Shown piece after piece: positions 17,703 to 28,353 of a stretch of DNA of 64,000 nt. Numbering within the stretch: position 1 is the first letter of the stretch; each line of letters starts with the position of its first letter. The position numbers and the translations under genes were made by a program. Source of the stretch: Actinocorallia longicatena (lineage in GTDB: Bacteria; Actinomycetota; Actinomycetes; Streptosporangiales; Streptosporangiaceae); the NCBI RefSeq assembly GCF_039534125.1, contig NZ_BAAAUV010000007.1:1-64000 (forward strand), read 5' to 3'. The notes under the pieces are model-generated. The model ran no database searches. It was not told the origin of the DNA and worked only from the letters and a program-made list of their open reading frames with translations.

Positions 17703-18649
17703 CACTCGACTCCCCGCTCCTGCTCGCCGCCGGTCTCCTCGTCGCGGCGGCCCTCGGCTACGCCACCGTCGTGCTCGGACGCCGCCGCTCCACCGCCCTC
17801 TCCGCCGCCGGTCTCACCGTGGCCGCGGGCCGCTGGACGCGCCTCGGCGTCTGGGCGACCATCGGCGGCGTCGCGGTCCTCGCCCTCGCCATGGCCGGTC
17901 CGGCGGCGACCGTCCCGGTGCCGCGGGCCTCGGGCACCGTCATCCTCGCCATCGACGTCTCCAACAGCATGGGCGCCGACGACATCGCCCCGACCCGGCT
18001 GGCCGCCGCGCAGAAGGCCGCGCGGGCGTTCGTCGAGGCCCAGCCGGACAGCGTCGACATCGGGGTCGTCGCGTTCGAGCGCGGCGGCCTCACCACCGCG
18101 CGTCCCGACGCCGACCACTCCCTCGCGCTGGGCGCCATCGACCGGCTGAAGGTCACCGGCGGGACGTCCCTGGGCTCGGCCGTCTTCGCGTCGCTGTCGG
18201 CGATCACAGGGAAGACGGTCTCGGCCGGGCGCGACGGCGCCGTTCCCGACATCGGCTACTGGCCGTCCGCGACGATCGTGATGTTCTCCGACGGCCAGGA
18301 CCAGGGCGAGGATGTCGACAAGGCCGCCGAGACGGCCGAGAAGGCGGGCGTCCACATCGACACCGTCGGCATCGGCACCACCGAGGGCACCTCGGTGACC
18401 GTCGACGGGTTCCGGCTGCAGACGGCCCTCGACGAGGACGCCCTGAAGTCGCTCTCGCAGACCACCGGCGGCGCCTACCATCCGGTCGCCGACCCCGGCG
18501 GGCTCGAGGGCGTCGCCTCGCGGATCGACCTGCGGCTCACCGTCTCCGACGAGCGGCTGCCGCTGGCCGGGGCGTTCATCGCGGTCGCCCTCGCCCTGCT
18601 GGCGGCGGGTTCCGTGCTCACCATCCTCCGTTCGGGGCGGGTGATCTGA
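17699..18649 (+). CDS. Membrane VWA-domain protein (first of two)
   Basis: 316 residues. Two hydrophobic segments open the protein (LLLAAGLLVAAALGY and WATIGGVAVLALAMAG), a VWA domain follows, and a last helix (AGAFIAVALALLAAGSVL) ends it, so the VWA domain lies outside. The MIDAS motif is complete: AIDVSNSMGADD (DxSxS), the threonine in TGGTSLGSAV, and the Asp in VMFSDGQDQGED. Together with MoxR and DUF58 this is a BatA-like system thought to help assemble or survey envelope proteins. Start is ATG 17699, overlapping the DUF58 stop. Confidence 0.85.
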   Translation: MTLDSPLLLAAGLLVAAALGYATVVLGRRRSTALSAAGLTVAAGRWTRLGVWATIGGVAVLALAMAGPAATVPVPRASGTVILAIDVSNSMGADDIAPTRLAAAQKAARAFVEAQPDSVDIGVVAFERGGLTTARPDADHSLALGAIDRLKVTGGTSLGSAVFASLSAITGKTVSAGRDGAVPDIGYWPSATIVMFSDGQDQGEDVDKAAETAEKAGVHIDTVGIGTTEGTSVTVDGFRLQTALDEDALKSLSQTTGGAYHPVADPGGLEGVASRIDLRLTVSDERLPLAGAFIAVALALLAAGSVLTILRSGRVI

Positions 18650-18650
18650 G

Positions 18651-19736
18651 ATGTCGTTCTCCTGGCCTTGGGCGCTGTCGGGGCTGCTGGTCCTGCCGCT
18701 GGTCTTCGCCGTCTGGTGGCTGACCCGGCGGCGGCGCAGGCGGGCCGCGGTGCGGGTCACCTCGATCGCGCTCGTCCGGACGGCGCTGCCGGGCCGCACC
18801 CGCTGGCGCCGGCGCGTGCCCGCGGCGTTGCTGATGACCGGGCTCGTGGTGCTCGGGGTCGGCGCGGCGCGGCCCCAGGCGAAGGTGCCCGTCCCGATGA
18901 CCTCGGCGACGATCCTGCTCGCTCTCGACATCTCCGGCTCCATGTGCTCGACCGACGTCGACCCGAACCGGCTCACCGCGGCCCGCAAGGCCGCCGCCGG
19001 GTTCATCGAGTCGCAGAAGGGCGGCCCGCGGATCGGCCTGGTCACCTTCGCGGGCACCGCCGGGCTCCTCGTGCCCCCGACCGGCGACACCCAGGCCCTC
19101 CTGGACGCCCTCGACGGCCTCGTGACCTCCCGCGGGACGGCGATCGGCCAGGCCATCCTCACCTCGCTCGACGCCATCGCCGAGGTCGACCCGTCCGTCG
19201 CCCCGACCGGCGCCGACCCCAAGGACAGGGGTGACGGCGGCTACGCGAGCTCCGCGATCGTGGTCCTGACCGACGGCGCGAACACCCGGGGCGTCGACCC
19301 GCAGACCGCCGCCCAGCAGGCCGCGCTCCGCAGGGTCCGGGTCTTCCCGATCGGGTTCGGCACCACCGCGCCCGCGCCCATGGTCTGCGACAGCTCCCAG
19401 ACCGACGGCAGTTTCGGCGGGCCTCCCGGCGGCGGCTTCGGTGGTTTCGGGGGCTTCGACGGCGGCGGCGGCCGCAACCCGCGCACGATCGACGAGCCCT
19501 CCCTCCAGCGGATCGCCTCCACCACCGGCGGCTCCTACCACCGCGCCGAGAACGCCGAGCAGCTCCGCGGCGCCCTCAGGAACCTGCCCAGCACCTTCAC
19601 CGTGGTCTACGAGCGACGCGACATCGCCTCCTGGTTCGCCGGAATCGGCGGCGCCCTCGTCGTGACCGCCCTCGGCTTCTCCCTCTGGTGGAACCGCGCC
19701 AGGCTCCCCGCGACCCCGGGCGGCCCTCCGAAGTGA
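18651..19736 (+). CDS. Membrane VWA-domain protein (second of two, BatA-like)
   Basis: 361 residues, beginning one base after the stop of its paralogue. It has the same plan: two N-terminal helices, a VWA domain with LALDISGSMCSTD (DxSxS), SRGTAIGQAI and VVLTDGANTRGVD, and a C-terminal helix (GIGGALVVTALGFSLWW). Between the last VWA strand and the final helix is a Gly/Phe-rich loop (about residues 248-275, GGGFGGFGGF) that the first copy lacks. It also holds a Cys pair (Cys in GSMCS and MVCDS) that could form a disulfide outside the cell. Role as for its neighbour. Confidence 0.85.
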   Translation: MSFSWPWALSGLLVLPLVFAVWWLTRRRRRRAAVRVTSIALVRTALPGRTRWRRRVPAALLMTGLVVLGVGAARPQAKVPVPMTSATILLALDISGSMCSTDVDPNRLTAARKAAAGFIESQKGGPRIGLVTFAGTAGLLVPPTGDTQALLDALDGLVTSRGTAIGQAILTSLDAIAEVDPSVAPTGADPKDRGDGGYASSAIVVLTDGANTRGVDPQTAAQQAALRRVRVFPIGFGTTAPAPMVCDSSQTDGSFGGPPGGGFGGFGGFDGGGGRNPRTIDEPSLQRIASTTGGSYHRAENAEQLRGALRNLPSTFTVVYERRDIASWFAGIGGALVVTALGFSLWWNRARLPATPGGPPK

Positions 19737-19886
19737 TTTTCCTCGGTCCCGATGGTCTTCGATCATGCGGATCGGGGCATGTGACTTCGAGGGGCGGGGA
19801 CGCCCCAGTCTGATCATCGCCAGGGCTTGAGACAGGCCCTAGGGTGATCTGGGGTTGTTCTGTGGCCGTATCGAGGGGTTGAAGCA

Positions 19887-21521
<1,635 letters not shown>

Positions 21522-21522
21522 C

Positions 21523-22887
21523 ATGGAGCGTGCGGACGCCCTCGTCCTGTTCGGGATCACCGGCGACCTGGCCTACAAGATGCTGCTGCCGGCGCTCTAC
21601 CGGCTGACCGCCGACGGGGTCCTCGACCTGCCGATCATCGGCGTGGCCAAGACCGACCTCGACCTCGACGGCCTGCGCGAGCGGGCCCGCAAGGCCTGCG
21701 GCGACAAGGTCGACGAGGCGGCGTTCGCGAAGTTCGCCGGCAACCTCCGCCTGATCTCCGGCGACTACAAGGACGCCGCCACCTTCGCCGCCATCAAGAA
21801 GGAGACCGAGGGCGCGGGCTTCCTCACGCACTACCTGGCGGTGCCGCCGTCGCTGTTCGCGGCCGTCGCCGACGGCCTCGCCGACGTCGGGCTGAACCGC
21901 AACGCCCGCCTGGTGGTGGAGAAGCCGTTCGGCCACGACCTCCAGTCGGCCCGCGACCTCAACGCCGAGCTGCTCAGGAACTTCGACGAGGACCATCTCC
22001 GCCGGGTCGACCACTTCCTCGGCAAGGAGCCGATCGAGGACCTCCTGGTGTTCCGCTTCGCCAACATGCTCCTCGAGCCGATCTGGAACCGGCACCACGT
22101 CCGCAACGTGCAGATCACCATGGCCGAGGACTTCGACGTCGCCGACCGCGGCTCGTTCTACGACGCCAACGGGACCGTCCGGGACGTCGTCCAGAACCAC
22201 CTCCTGCAGATCCTCGCGATCCTGACCATGGACGCCCCGCCCTCCACCGACGCCCGGGCGTTCATCGACGAGAAGTGGCGGGTGCTGCGGGCCGTCCGGT
22301 CGATCGGCCCCGACGACATCGTCCGCGGCCAGTACGAGGGGTACCTGGGCACCGAGGGCGTCAGGGAGGGCTCGACCACCGAGACCTACGCCGCGCTGCG
22401 CCTGTTCATCGAGAACTGGCGCTGGGCGGGCGTCCCGTTCCTCATCCGGTCGGGCAAGGGGCTCGCCGCGACCGACCTCGAGGTCGTCGCCGAGCTCACC
22501 ACCCCGCCGGTCACCCTCTTCGACGGCGAGATCGCGCCCAACCTGATCAGGTTCCGGATCCAGCCCGACGCAGGCGTCACCTTCGACCTGCTCGCCAAGG
22601 AACCGGGGAAGAACGCGACGCGCGGGGTGCCGATCAGCGTCGACTTCACCAAGACCCTCGGCCCGATGGAGGCCGCCTACCAGCGCATCCTCACCGACGC
22701 GGTCACCGGCGATCCCCGCCGTTTCGTCCGCTTCGACCTGGCCGAGGAGTCCTGGCGCATCGTCCAGCCGATCCTCGACCTCCAGGACGCCCCGCTCCCC
22801 TACGCCAAGGGCACGTGGGGCCCCGAGGAGGCGGACCGGCTCGTCGAGCCCGGCGGCTGGCACCCGATCTCGACGACCTTCGACTGA
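21523..22887 (+). CDS. zwf: Glucose-6-phosphate dehydrogenase
   Basis: 454 residues, slightly shorter than the usual ~500. The NADP-binding start FGITGDLAYKMLLPALY matches the GxxGDLA motif; the active-site segment reads RVDHFLGKEPIEDLLVFRFAN, keeping the Asp-His pair and the substrate-binding Lys, and VEKPFGHDL precedes it. RWAGVPFLIRSGKGL and IRFRIQP are also typical. It oxidises glucose-6-phosphate to the lactone and yields NADPH. It may belong to the second, shorter actinobacterial Zwf group, since no opcA, tal or tkt is adjacent. Cotranscribed with pgi. Confidence 0.93.
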   Translation: MERADALVLFGITGDLAYKMLLPALYRLTADGVLDLPIIGVAKTDLDLDGLRERARKACGDKVDEAAFAKFAGNLRLISGDYKDAATFAAIKKETEGAGFLTHYLAVPPSLFAAVADGLADVGLNRNARLVVEKPFGHDLQSARDLNAELLRNFDEDHLRRVDHFLGKEPIEDLLVFRFANMLLEPIWNRHHVRNVQITMAEDFDVADRGSFYDANGTVRDVVQNHLLQILAILTMDAPPSTDARAFIDEKWRVLRAVRSIGPDDIVRGQYEGYLGTEGVREGSTTETYAALRLFIENWRWAGVPFLIRSGKGLAATDLEVVAELTTPPVTLFDGEIAPNLIRFRIQPDAGVTFDLLAKEPGKNATRGVPISVDFTKTLGPMEAAYQRILTDAVTGDPRRFVRFDLAEESWRIVQPILDLQDAPLPYAKGTWGPEEADRLVEPGGWHPISTTFD

Positions 22888-22947
22888 GTACCGGTTCTGA
22901 GTACCTGAGCGGATGTGCCCTGGTCGTCCCGGCGCGACGATCAGGGC

Positions 22948-24909
22948 ATGAACGCACCGCGTTGTCCTGGTTGCACCGCATTTCTTCCGCGGCTGATGCC
23001 CGATGCCTGCGCCGTCTGCCACCTGCCCCTGGCCGGTGATCTGGCCAACGAGCTCTGGGAGCTCGACACCCGCCTGTTCTCGGCGCGGATCGAGATGGAC
23101 CGGCTGCTGGAGCGCCGCTCGCGGCTGATGTACGAGCTGCGGCGCTCGGTCGCCCCGCCGGAGTACCGGGAGCCCGCCCGCGACCTGGACGGGCTCGGGG
23201 TCAGGAATCTCCTGCTGGCGCTCGGGGCCGGTCTCCTCGGCATCGCGGCCCTGGTCTTCACGGTCGTGAGCTGGGGCCATCTGGGCCTGACCGCCAAGGG
23301 CGCGGTGCTGACCTCGCTGGCGGCCGTCGCGCTCTACCTGCCGTGGCCGCTGGCCGGGCGCAGGCTGGGCGCCACGGCGGAGGCCGTCGGGGTGGTGGGG
23401 CTGCTGCTGACCGTCCTGGAGTGCTACGCGGCCTACTCCTACGGGGTCTTCGGCGAGGTGGACGCCCGCTGGTACACCGCGGGGGCCGCGACGCTGTTCA
23501 CCGCCGGAACCGCCCTGTACGCCCGGTTCGGCCCCCTGGCCGCGCCCCGGATCGTGGCCGTGCTGTCCGCGCAGCTTCCGGTGCCGCTGGCCGCCTTCGC
23601 CCTGCACGCCACCGCGCTGGAGTTCGCCGCGTCGCTCCTGCTGACCTCCGCCCTGGGCCTGGCGGCCCTGGCGCGCTCCACCGGTGGCCGCGTGGTGCGG
23701 ACCACCGGTGCCGTGACCGGCCTGGCCGGACTCGTGGTCGCGCTCGGAGCGGGCGCCCTGGCCCTGGCCGGGAACGGCGGGACCCCGGACGTGGCCGCCT
23801 GCCTGCGGGCCTCCGCCGGGATCGCGCTGGGCTGCGCGGTCGCCTTCCCGGCCGCCGCCACCGCCGGGGACGAGGGCGGGGGCGCCTGCTTCGCCGCCGC
23901 CGGAGTCCTGGTCATCGCGGCCGGGCGGGCCGTTCCCCCGAGATTCCGCACAGGCCTGTGGACGGCCGGTGCGCCGCTGCTCCTGCTGCCCGCCGTCTGG
24001 GCCGCGGTGGACGCCGCGGCCGCCATCGCCGGGCAGGCCGCTCCGCACGGCCAGAGCCCGGTGATCCTCCTCCTGCTCGCCTCCGTCCTGTTCGCGCTGC
24101 GCAGGCCGGTCGCCGGAACGGCCTTCACGGCCCTGGCGGCGACCGCGCTGCCCGTCCTGGCCGGTCTCCCCCTGCCGTGGGCGCTCACGGCGCAGCTCTC
24201 CCTGACCGCCTGCCTGCTGGCCCTGGCCGTGCTGCGGGAGGCGCCGGACGCCCGTCTCGAGGACCGCGGGCTCACCCTGCTCGGGCTCGCTGCGGCGGCC
24301 GTCGCGGTCGGCTGGGCCCTCGACGAGCGCCTCGCGACGGTCGTCGCGCTGTCGATCGTGTTCCTGCTGTGCACCGCCGTCGCCGTCCGCACCAGGACCA
24401 ACGCGATCGCCGCGCTGTCCGCGGTGATCTCCTCCGGCCTGCTGTGCGGCGCGGTCGCGGCCCTGAACGGCTGGGCGGCCCCGGCCGAGGTGTACACGGT
24501 GCCCGTCACCCTCGGCGGGCTCCTGCTCGGACGGCTGTGGCGCGGCAGGCTCGCCTCCTCCTGGACGGCCTACGGGCCTGCTCTGGCGATCACCTTCGTG
24601 CCGAGCCTCGTCCTCGTCTGGGACCAGGCCGGCTGGCAGCGTCCCCTGGTCCTGGGCGCCGCGGCCCTCGCCGCCACCCTGATCGGGCTCAGGTACCGGC
24701 GCCAGGCACCGGCTCTCATCGGCGGTGTGGTGCTCGTGCTGGACGCCGTCCACGAACTGGCGCCGCGCCTCGTCCAGCTCGCCGGGCTGCTGCCCCGGTG
24801 GGCCCCGATCGCGGCGGCCGGACTGCTCCTGCTGGCCCTCGGCGCGACCTACGAGCGACGGCTCGGCGACGTCCGGCGCCTGCACGGCCGGTTCGCCTCG
24901 ATGCACTGA
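22948..24909 (+). CDS. Large polytopic membrane protein with N-terminal zinc ribbon (SCO7613 C-terminal-domain-like)
   Basis: 653 residues if started at ATG 22948. The first thirty residues hold two Cys pairs (CPGC and CAVC) that look like a zinc ribbon, followed by a helical stretch rich in Arg/Glu (about 35-70). The rest, from about residue 80, is a run of some twenty hydrophobic segments with very high Ala/Leu/Gly content. Actinobacterial proteins of this layout are annotated as SCO7613 C-terminal domain membrane proteins; their function is unknown. No transporter motif is visible. It stands alone after zwf. Confidence 0.7.
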   Translation: MNAPRCPGCTAFLPRLMPDACAVCHLPLAGDLANELWELDTRLFSARIEMDRLLERRSRLMYELRRSVAPPEYREPARDLDGLGVRNLLLALGAGLLGIAALVFTVVSWGHLGLTAKGAVLTSLAAVALYLPWPLAGRRLGATAEAVGVVGLLLTVLECYAAYSYGVFGEVDARWYTAGAATLFTAGTALYARFGPLAAPRIVAVLSAQLPVPLAAFALHATALEFAASLLLTSALGLAALARSTGGRVVRTTGAVTGLAGLVVALGAGALALAGNGGTPDVAACLRASAGIALGCAVAFPAAATAGDEGGGACFAAAGVLVIAAGRAVPPRFRTGLWTAGAPLLLLPAVWAAVDAAAAIAGQAAPHGQSPVILLLLASVLFALRRPVAGTAFTALAATALPVLAGLPLPWALTAQLSLTACLLALAVLREAPDARLEDRGLTLLGLAAAAVAVGWALDERLATVVALSIVFLLCTAVAVRTRTNAIAALSAVISSGLLCGAVAALNGWAAPAEVYTVPVTLGGLLLGRLWRGRLASSWTAYGPALAITFVPSLVLVWDQAGWQRPLVLGAAALAATLIGLRYRRQAPALIGGVVLVLDAVHELAPRLVQLAGLLPRWAPIAAAGLLLLALGATYERRLGDVRRLHGRFASMH

Positions 24910-25096
24910 GCGTAGGAGGAAATACCGGGAGTACACGGAGAGGCCAGGCATTTGACGACGTATCGCCGGGGCGTTACGGCGGCGTGAATATTGCGCGTGT
25001 TCCCGCCGGTCCCGGAATTCGCCGCCATTCCTCGTCATTCTTGAGTTCTCGGCTCCACGCCGGGACCCGCTCATCCTCTTCTCCGGAAGGCCTCCC

Positions 25097-25516
25097 TTGG
25101 ACGACCTGGCCGAGCCCGCCGTCGAGAGCCTCCGCCATTCCGGCCGCCGATTCGCACCGGAGGCCGGATCCGTGCGCGAGATCCGCGACTACACCGCCGA
25201 GGTCCTGCGCGACTGGGACCTCGATCATCTGTCCGGCACCGTCCGCCAGCTCGTCAGTGAGCTGGCGACCAACGCCCTGCGGCACGGTCACGGCTTCGTC
25301 GAGGTCCGGCTGATCCGCGGCGACCGGCTGACCTGTGAGGTCCTCGACTCCTCCTGCCTGCTCCCCGAGCTGCGCTTCCCCGGCGAGGACGCCGAGTCGG
25401 GGCGCGGCATCCAGCTCGTCAGCCTGCTGGCGGACCGCTGGGGATGCCGGCCCCTGCCGACGGGGAAGGCCGTCTGGTTCGACCTCGATCTCCGGCCGTC
25501 GGGGGACGGCCGCTGA
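25097..25516 (+). CDS. ATP-binding protein of the RsbW/SpoIIAB type (anti-sigma-like kinase)
   Basis: 139 residues from a TTG start, supported by GGAAGG six bases upstream. It is a stand-alone HATPase_c domain of the GHKL superfamily: N box LVSELATNALRHG (about residues 55-67), a G1 region EVLDSSCLLP where the usual Asp-x-Gly is altered, and the G2 loop SGRGIQLVSLLADRWG. Such proteins bind anti-sigma antagonists or sigma factors and phosphorylate a serine, and are abundant in streptomycetes. No partner antagonist gene is adjacent. It is convergent with the PAP2 gene, eight bases away. Confidence 0.85.
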   Translation: MDDLAEPAVESLRHSGRRFAPEAGSVREIRDYTAEVLRDWDLDHLSGTVRQLVSELATNALRHGHGFVEVRLIRGDRLTCEVLDSSCLLPELRFPGEDAESGRGIQLVSLLADRWGCRPLPTGKAVWFDLDLRPSGDGR

Positions 25517-25523
25517 GCGGGGC

Positions 25524-26297
25524 TCAGCTCCGGGTGCCCGCCATCTCGGGATCGGCGGCCGCTCCCGCCGGAAGCGGCTGCTTCGAGCGGGATCCGGACA
25601 GCCGCCGGGCCGCGACCATGCCGTACCGCTGGACGAGATAGCCGGCGGCGAGGGTGGCCGCTCCGCCGACGGCGTCCAGGACGTAGTGGTTCGCGGTCGC
25701 GATGATCACCGTCAGGGTGGCCGGCGGGTAGAGCAGGCCGGCGATCCGCGCCCAGCGGGGCCGGGCGTAGAGGTAGAGCGACAGGCCCGCCCACAGCGAC
25801 CAGCCCATGTGCATCGACGGCATCGCGGCGTACTGGTTGGACAGCGACGCCAGCCCGCCGGTCGAGAAGGACCCCCACGTCCCGTGGGTGATGATCGTGT
25901 CGATGTAGCCGGGCATCAGCCGCGGTGGGGCCAGCGGGAACAGGAAGAACCCGGCCAGCGCCAGCATCGTGGTGGTGAACAGGGTGCGGCGGGCGGGCCG
26001 GTAGTGCTCGGGCCTGCGGACGTAGAGCCAGACCAGGACGCCGAGCGTCACCGCTATCCACAGGGTGGAGTAGAAGTAGTTCATCGCGGTGATCAGCCAG
26101 CCGACGCCGTTGGCCGCCTTGTTGACCGTCTTCTCGAACGCGAGGCCGACGGCCCCCTCCCAGTCGAGAATGTCCCGCGCGTGCCGGTAAGCCGTCGCGG
26201 CGTGACCGTGCACCGAATTCTGGATCTTTGAGTACACCACGTACCCGGCTCCGACCAGGAGCACCTCCGCCCAGACCTTGGGCCGCGTTCGTTCCAC
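25524..26297 (-). CDS. PAP2-superfamily membrane phosphatase / inositol-phosphoceramide-synthase-like
   Basis: 257 residues from GTG 26297, chosen because GGGAGG lies seven bases upstream; an ATG at 26366 in frame lacks any site. Six hydrophobic segments surround the phosphatase motifs: RLMPGYIDTI, SNQYAAMPSMHMGWSLW (the central Ser-x-His) and ANHYVLDAVGG (His and Asp). The order and spacing fit the PAP2_3 group that includes lipid phosphatases and inositol phosphorylceramide synthases. It should act on a lipid phosphate or transfer a head group at the outer face of the membrane. The substrate is unknown. Confidence 0.82.
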   Translation of the reverse strand: MERTRPKVWAEVLLVGAGYVVYSKIQNSVHGHAATAYRHARDILDWEGAVGLAFEKTVNKAANGVGWLITAMNYFYSTLWIAVTLGVLVWLYVRRPEHYRPARRTLFTTTMLALAGFFLFPLAPPRLMPGYIDTIITHGTWGSFSTGGLASLSNQYAAMPSMHMGWSLWAGLSLYLYARPRWARIAGLLYPPATLTVIIATANHYVLDAVGGAATLAAGYLVQRYGMVAARRLSGSRSKQPLPAGAAADPEMAGTRS

Positions 26298-26511
26298 CGC
26301 CGTCCTCCCTCCCCGCACCTCCCGCCATCTGATCTTCAACAAGGCGAGTAAGACCCCACATTCCATGGCAAAGCAACCCTCATCCGTGACTTTTACCTCA
26401 TCCTAGGAACTCCCCTTCCATGATGAAGGGTCGGGAGATCTTGTGCGGCCGGTGAGTAGGGCGCGGTCCCGCCCCCGGGACAGGGTGGGGGACCTACCTC
26501 GAGGAGGCGCT

Positions 26512-26883
26512 GTGCGCGGAATCCGGCTGGCAACGGCCCTACTGGTGCTCGCTGTGACGACCGGCTGCGGGGGCGGCGGTGACGAGGGAACCGCTCCGCC
26601 GCCCGCCGTGCCGTCCCCCGGTGCGACCTCCGCGGCACCGTCGTCGTCGCCCGCCTCGACGGCGCAGCCGGACCCGGGGACATCGGCCCGTCCCACGGCC
26701 CCGCAGACCCCGACCGACGAGCAGCAGAAGAAGCAGCTCAGCAAGCTCGCCGCCTGCATGAAGAAGCACGGGATCGACATCCCGACCGACCCGTCGCAGA
26801 CCTTCACCCCACCGCCCGGCTACGACCCCGTGAAGGCCCAGAAGGCCCTCCAGGAGTGCCTGCCGGCCGTCAGCCCGCGCTGA
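26512..26883 (+). CDS. Small lipoprotein
   Basis: 123 residues from GTG 26512 with GAGGAGG five bases upstream. A short signal ends in the lipobox LAVTTGC, then comes a Gly/Ser/Pro/Thr-rich linker (about residues 20-65) and a compact C-terminal part with two cysteines, LAACMKKHGIDIPTDP and ALQECLP. The C-M-x3-G...P-x-DP pattern also occurs, twice, in the lipoprotein at 57179-57733, so the two are distant relatives. Function unknown; the protein should sit on the outer face of the cytoplasmic membrane. Confidence 0.7.
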   Translation: MRGIRLATALLVLAVTTGCGGGGDEGTAPPPAVPSPGATSAAPSSSPASTAQPDPGTSARPTAPQTPTDEQQKKQLSKLAACMKKHGIDIPTDPSQTFTPPPGYDPVKAQKALQECLPAVSPR

Positions 26884-26897
26884 CCTCCCTCCCCGGG

Positions 26898-28304
26898 TCA
26901 ACGGGCGCGCAGCGCGGCGCGGGCGGCGTGGTAGCCGCCCATGCCGTGCACGCCCGCGCCCGGCGGGGTGGCCGCCGAGCACAGGAAGACCCCGGGAACA
27001 CCGGTGGCATAGGGATTCAGCGCGGGCCGCGGCCGCAGGACGATCTGCCGCAGCGTGTTGGCCCCGGTGAGGATGTCGCCGCCGAGGTAGTTGGCGTTGT
27101 GCTCGGCGAACGCGGCGGGCGGGGTGGCCGCCATGCCCACGATCCGCTCCCTGACGCCGGGCGCGAACCGCTCGATCTGCCGCAGGATCGCCTCGGTGCC
27201 GTCGCCCGCGTACCCGGCGGGGACGTGCGCGTAGGCGTAGATCGGATGAACGTCGCCCGCCGACCGTGAGGGATCGGCGAGGTACTGCTGGGCCACCAGG
27301 ACGAACGGCCGCTCCGGCATCTCCCCCCGCCACATCCGGCGTTCGGCGTCGGCGATCTCCTCGATCGTGCCGCCCAGATGCAGCGTGACGGCCTTCCGGC
27401 AGGCCTCGTCGCGCCACGGGACCCCTCCCTGGACGGCCAGATCGAGCTTGTAGGCGGCGGGGCCGTGCCGGTAGCGCAGGTAGGAGCGGCGGACCGCGGC
27501 GGGCAGCCGGTCGCCCGCCAGCCGGACCACGTCGCGCGGAGCCAGGTCCAGGATGATCGTGCGGGCCCGGCCCAGCTCGTCGAGGGAGCCGACCCGGACG
27601 CCCGTCTCGATCTTCCCGCCGTGCTCGGCGAGGAGCGAGGCCAGCGACCGGCTGATCATCCGCGAGCCGCCCACCGGCACGGGCCAGCCGACCCGGTGCA
27701 CCGCCCCGATCATCAGGGCGCCGATCGCGGAGCTGGCCGGAGCGCTGAGCGGCGCGTAGTGGTGGGCGGCGACCCCGGCGAACAGCGCGCGGGCCCGCGG
27801 GGTGCGCAGGGCGCGGGCCAGGACCGTCGCCGGGGGCAGCGCCCGCAGCCCGAACCCCGCGAGTCTCACCGGATGCGACGGCACCCGCAGGATCGGCCCC
27901 ATGACGTCCTCGGCGAGCCGGTCGAATCCGGCGGCCAGCGGCCCGAACAGCCGCTCCCAGGTTCTTCCGTCGGCCCCGAGCCCCGCCGCGGTCTCCTTCA
28001 GCGACCGGACGGCCACCGCGGTCCCGTCGTCGAGCGGATGGGCGATGTCGATCTCCGGCAGGGCCCACTCCAGCCCGTGCCGGTCGAGCCCGAGCCCCTT
28101 GAGGTAGGGCGACCCGATCCCCATCGGATGGACGCCCGAGCACACGTCGTGCAGCACCCCCGGCACCGTCAGCTCGGCGCTCCTGGTGCCACCGCCGATC
28201 TCCTCCGCCGCCTCCAGCACGGTGACGTCCAGCCCGTTGCGGGCGAGCTCGACCGCCGCGGCCAGCCCGTTGGGCCCCGACCCCACCACGATCGCATCGC
28301 TCAT
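26898..28304 (-). CDS. Phytoene-desaturase-like FAD oxidoreductase
   Basis: 468 residues. It opens with a dinucleotide-binding motif (VVGSGPNGLAAAVELARNG, then VTVLEAAEEIGGGTRSAEL) and ends with the flavin-binding tail VFLCSAATPPGAGVHGMGGYHAARAAL. This is the layout of the CrtI/PYROXD2 group, about the usual 470-540 residues. The order of motifs is complete and no frameshift is seen. No carotenoid synthase genes are near, so a role in carotenoid biosynthesis is unlikely to follow from context; members of this branch are often of unknown substrate. It is convergent with the lipoprotein gene at a distance of 14 bases. Confidence 0.82.
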   Translation of the reverse strand: MSDAIVVGSGPNGLAAAVELARNGLDVTVLEAAEEIGGGTRSAELTVPGVLHDVCSGVHPMGIGSPYLKGLGLDRHGLEWALPEIDIAHPLDDGTAVAVRSLKETAAGLGADGRTWERLFGPLAAGFDRLAEDVMGPILRVPSHPVRLAGFGLRALPPATVLARALRTPRARALFAGVAAHHYAPLSAPASSAIGALMIGAVHRVGWPVPVGGSRMISRSLASLLAEHGGKIETGVRVGSLDELGRARTIILDLAPRDVVRLAGDRLPAAVRRSYLRYRHGPAAYKLDLAVQGGVPWRDEACRKAVTLHLGGTIEEIADAERRMWRGEMPERPFVLVAQQYLADPSRSAGDVHPIYAYAHVPAGYAGDGTEAILRQIERFAPGVRERIVGMAATPPAAFAEHNANYLGGDILTGANTLRQIVLRPRPALNPYATGVPGVFLCSAATPPGAGVHGMGGYHAARAALRAR

Positions 28305-28353
28305 GACCCCAACGTACTCGGGCCGCGTGACGATCTAGAACCGGAGAAAGGAT

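Noticed and set aside
26298..26366. ATG 26366 as start of the PAP2 gene
   Set aside because: No ribosome site, and the extra residues are charged; GTG 26297 has GGGAGG at proper spacing.
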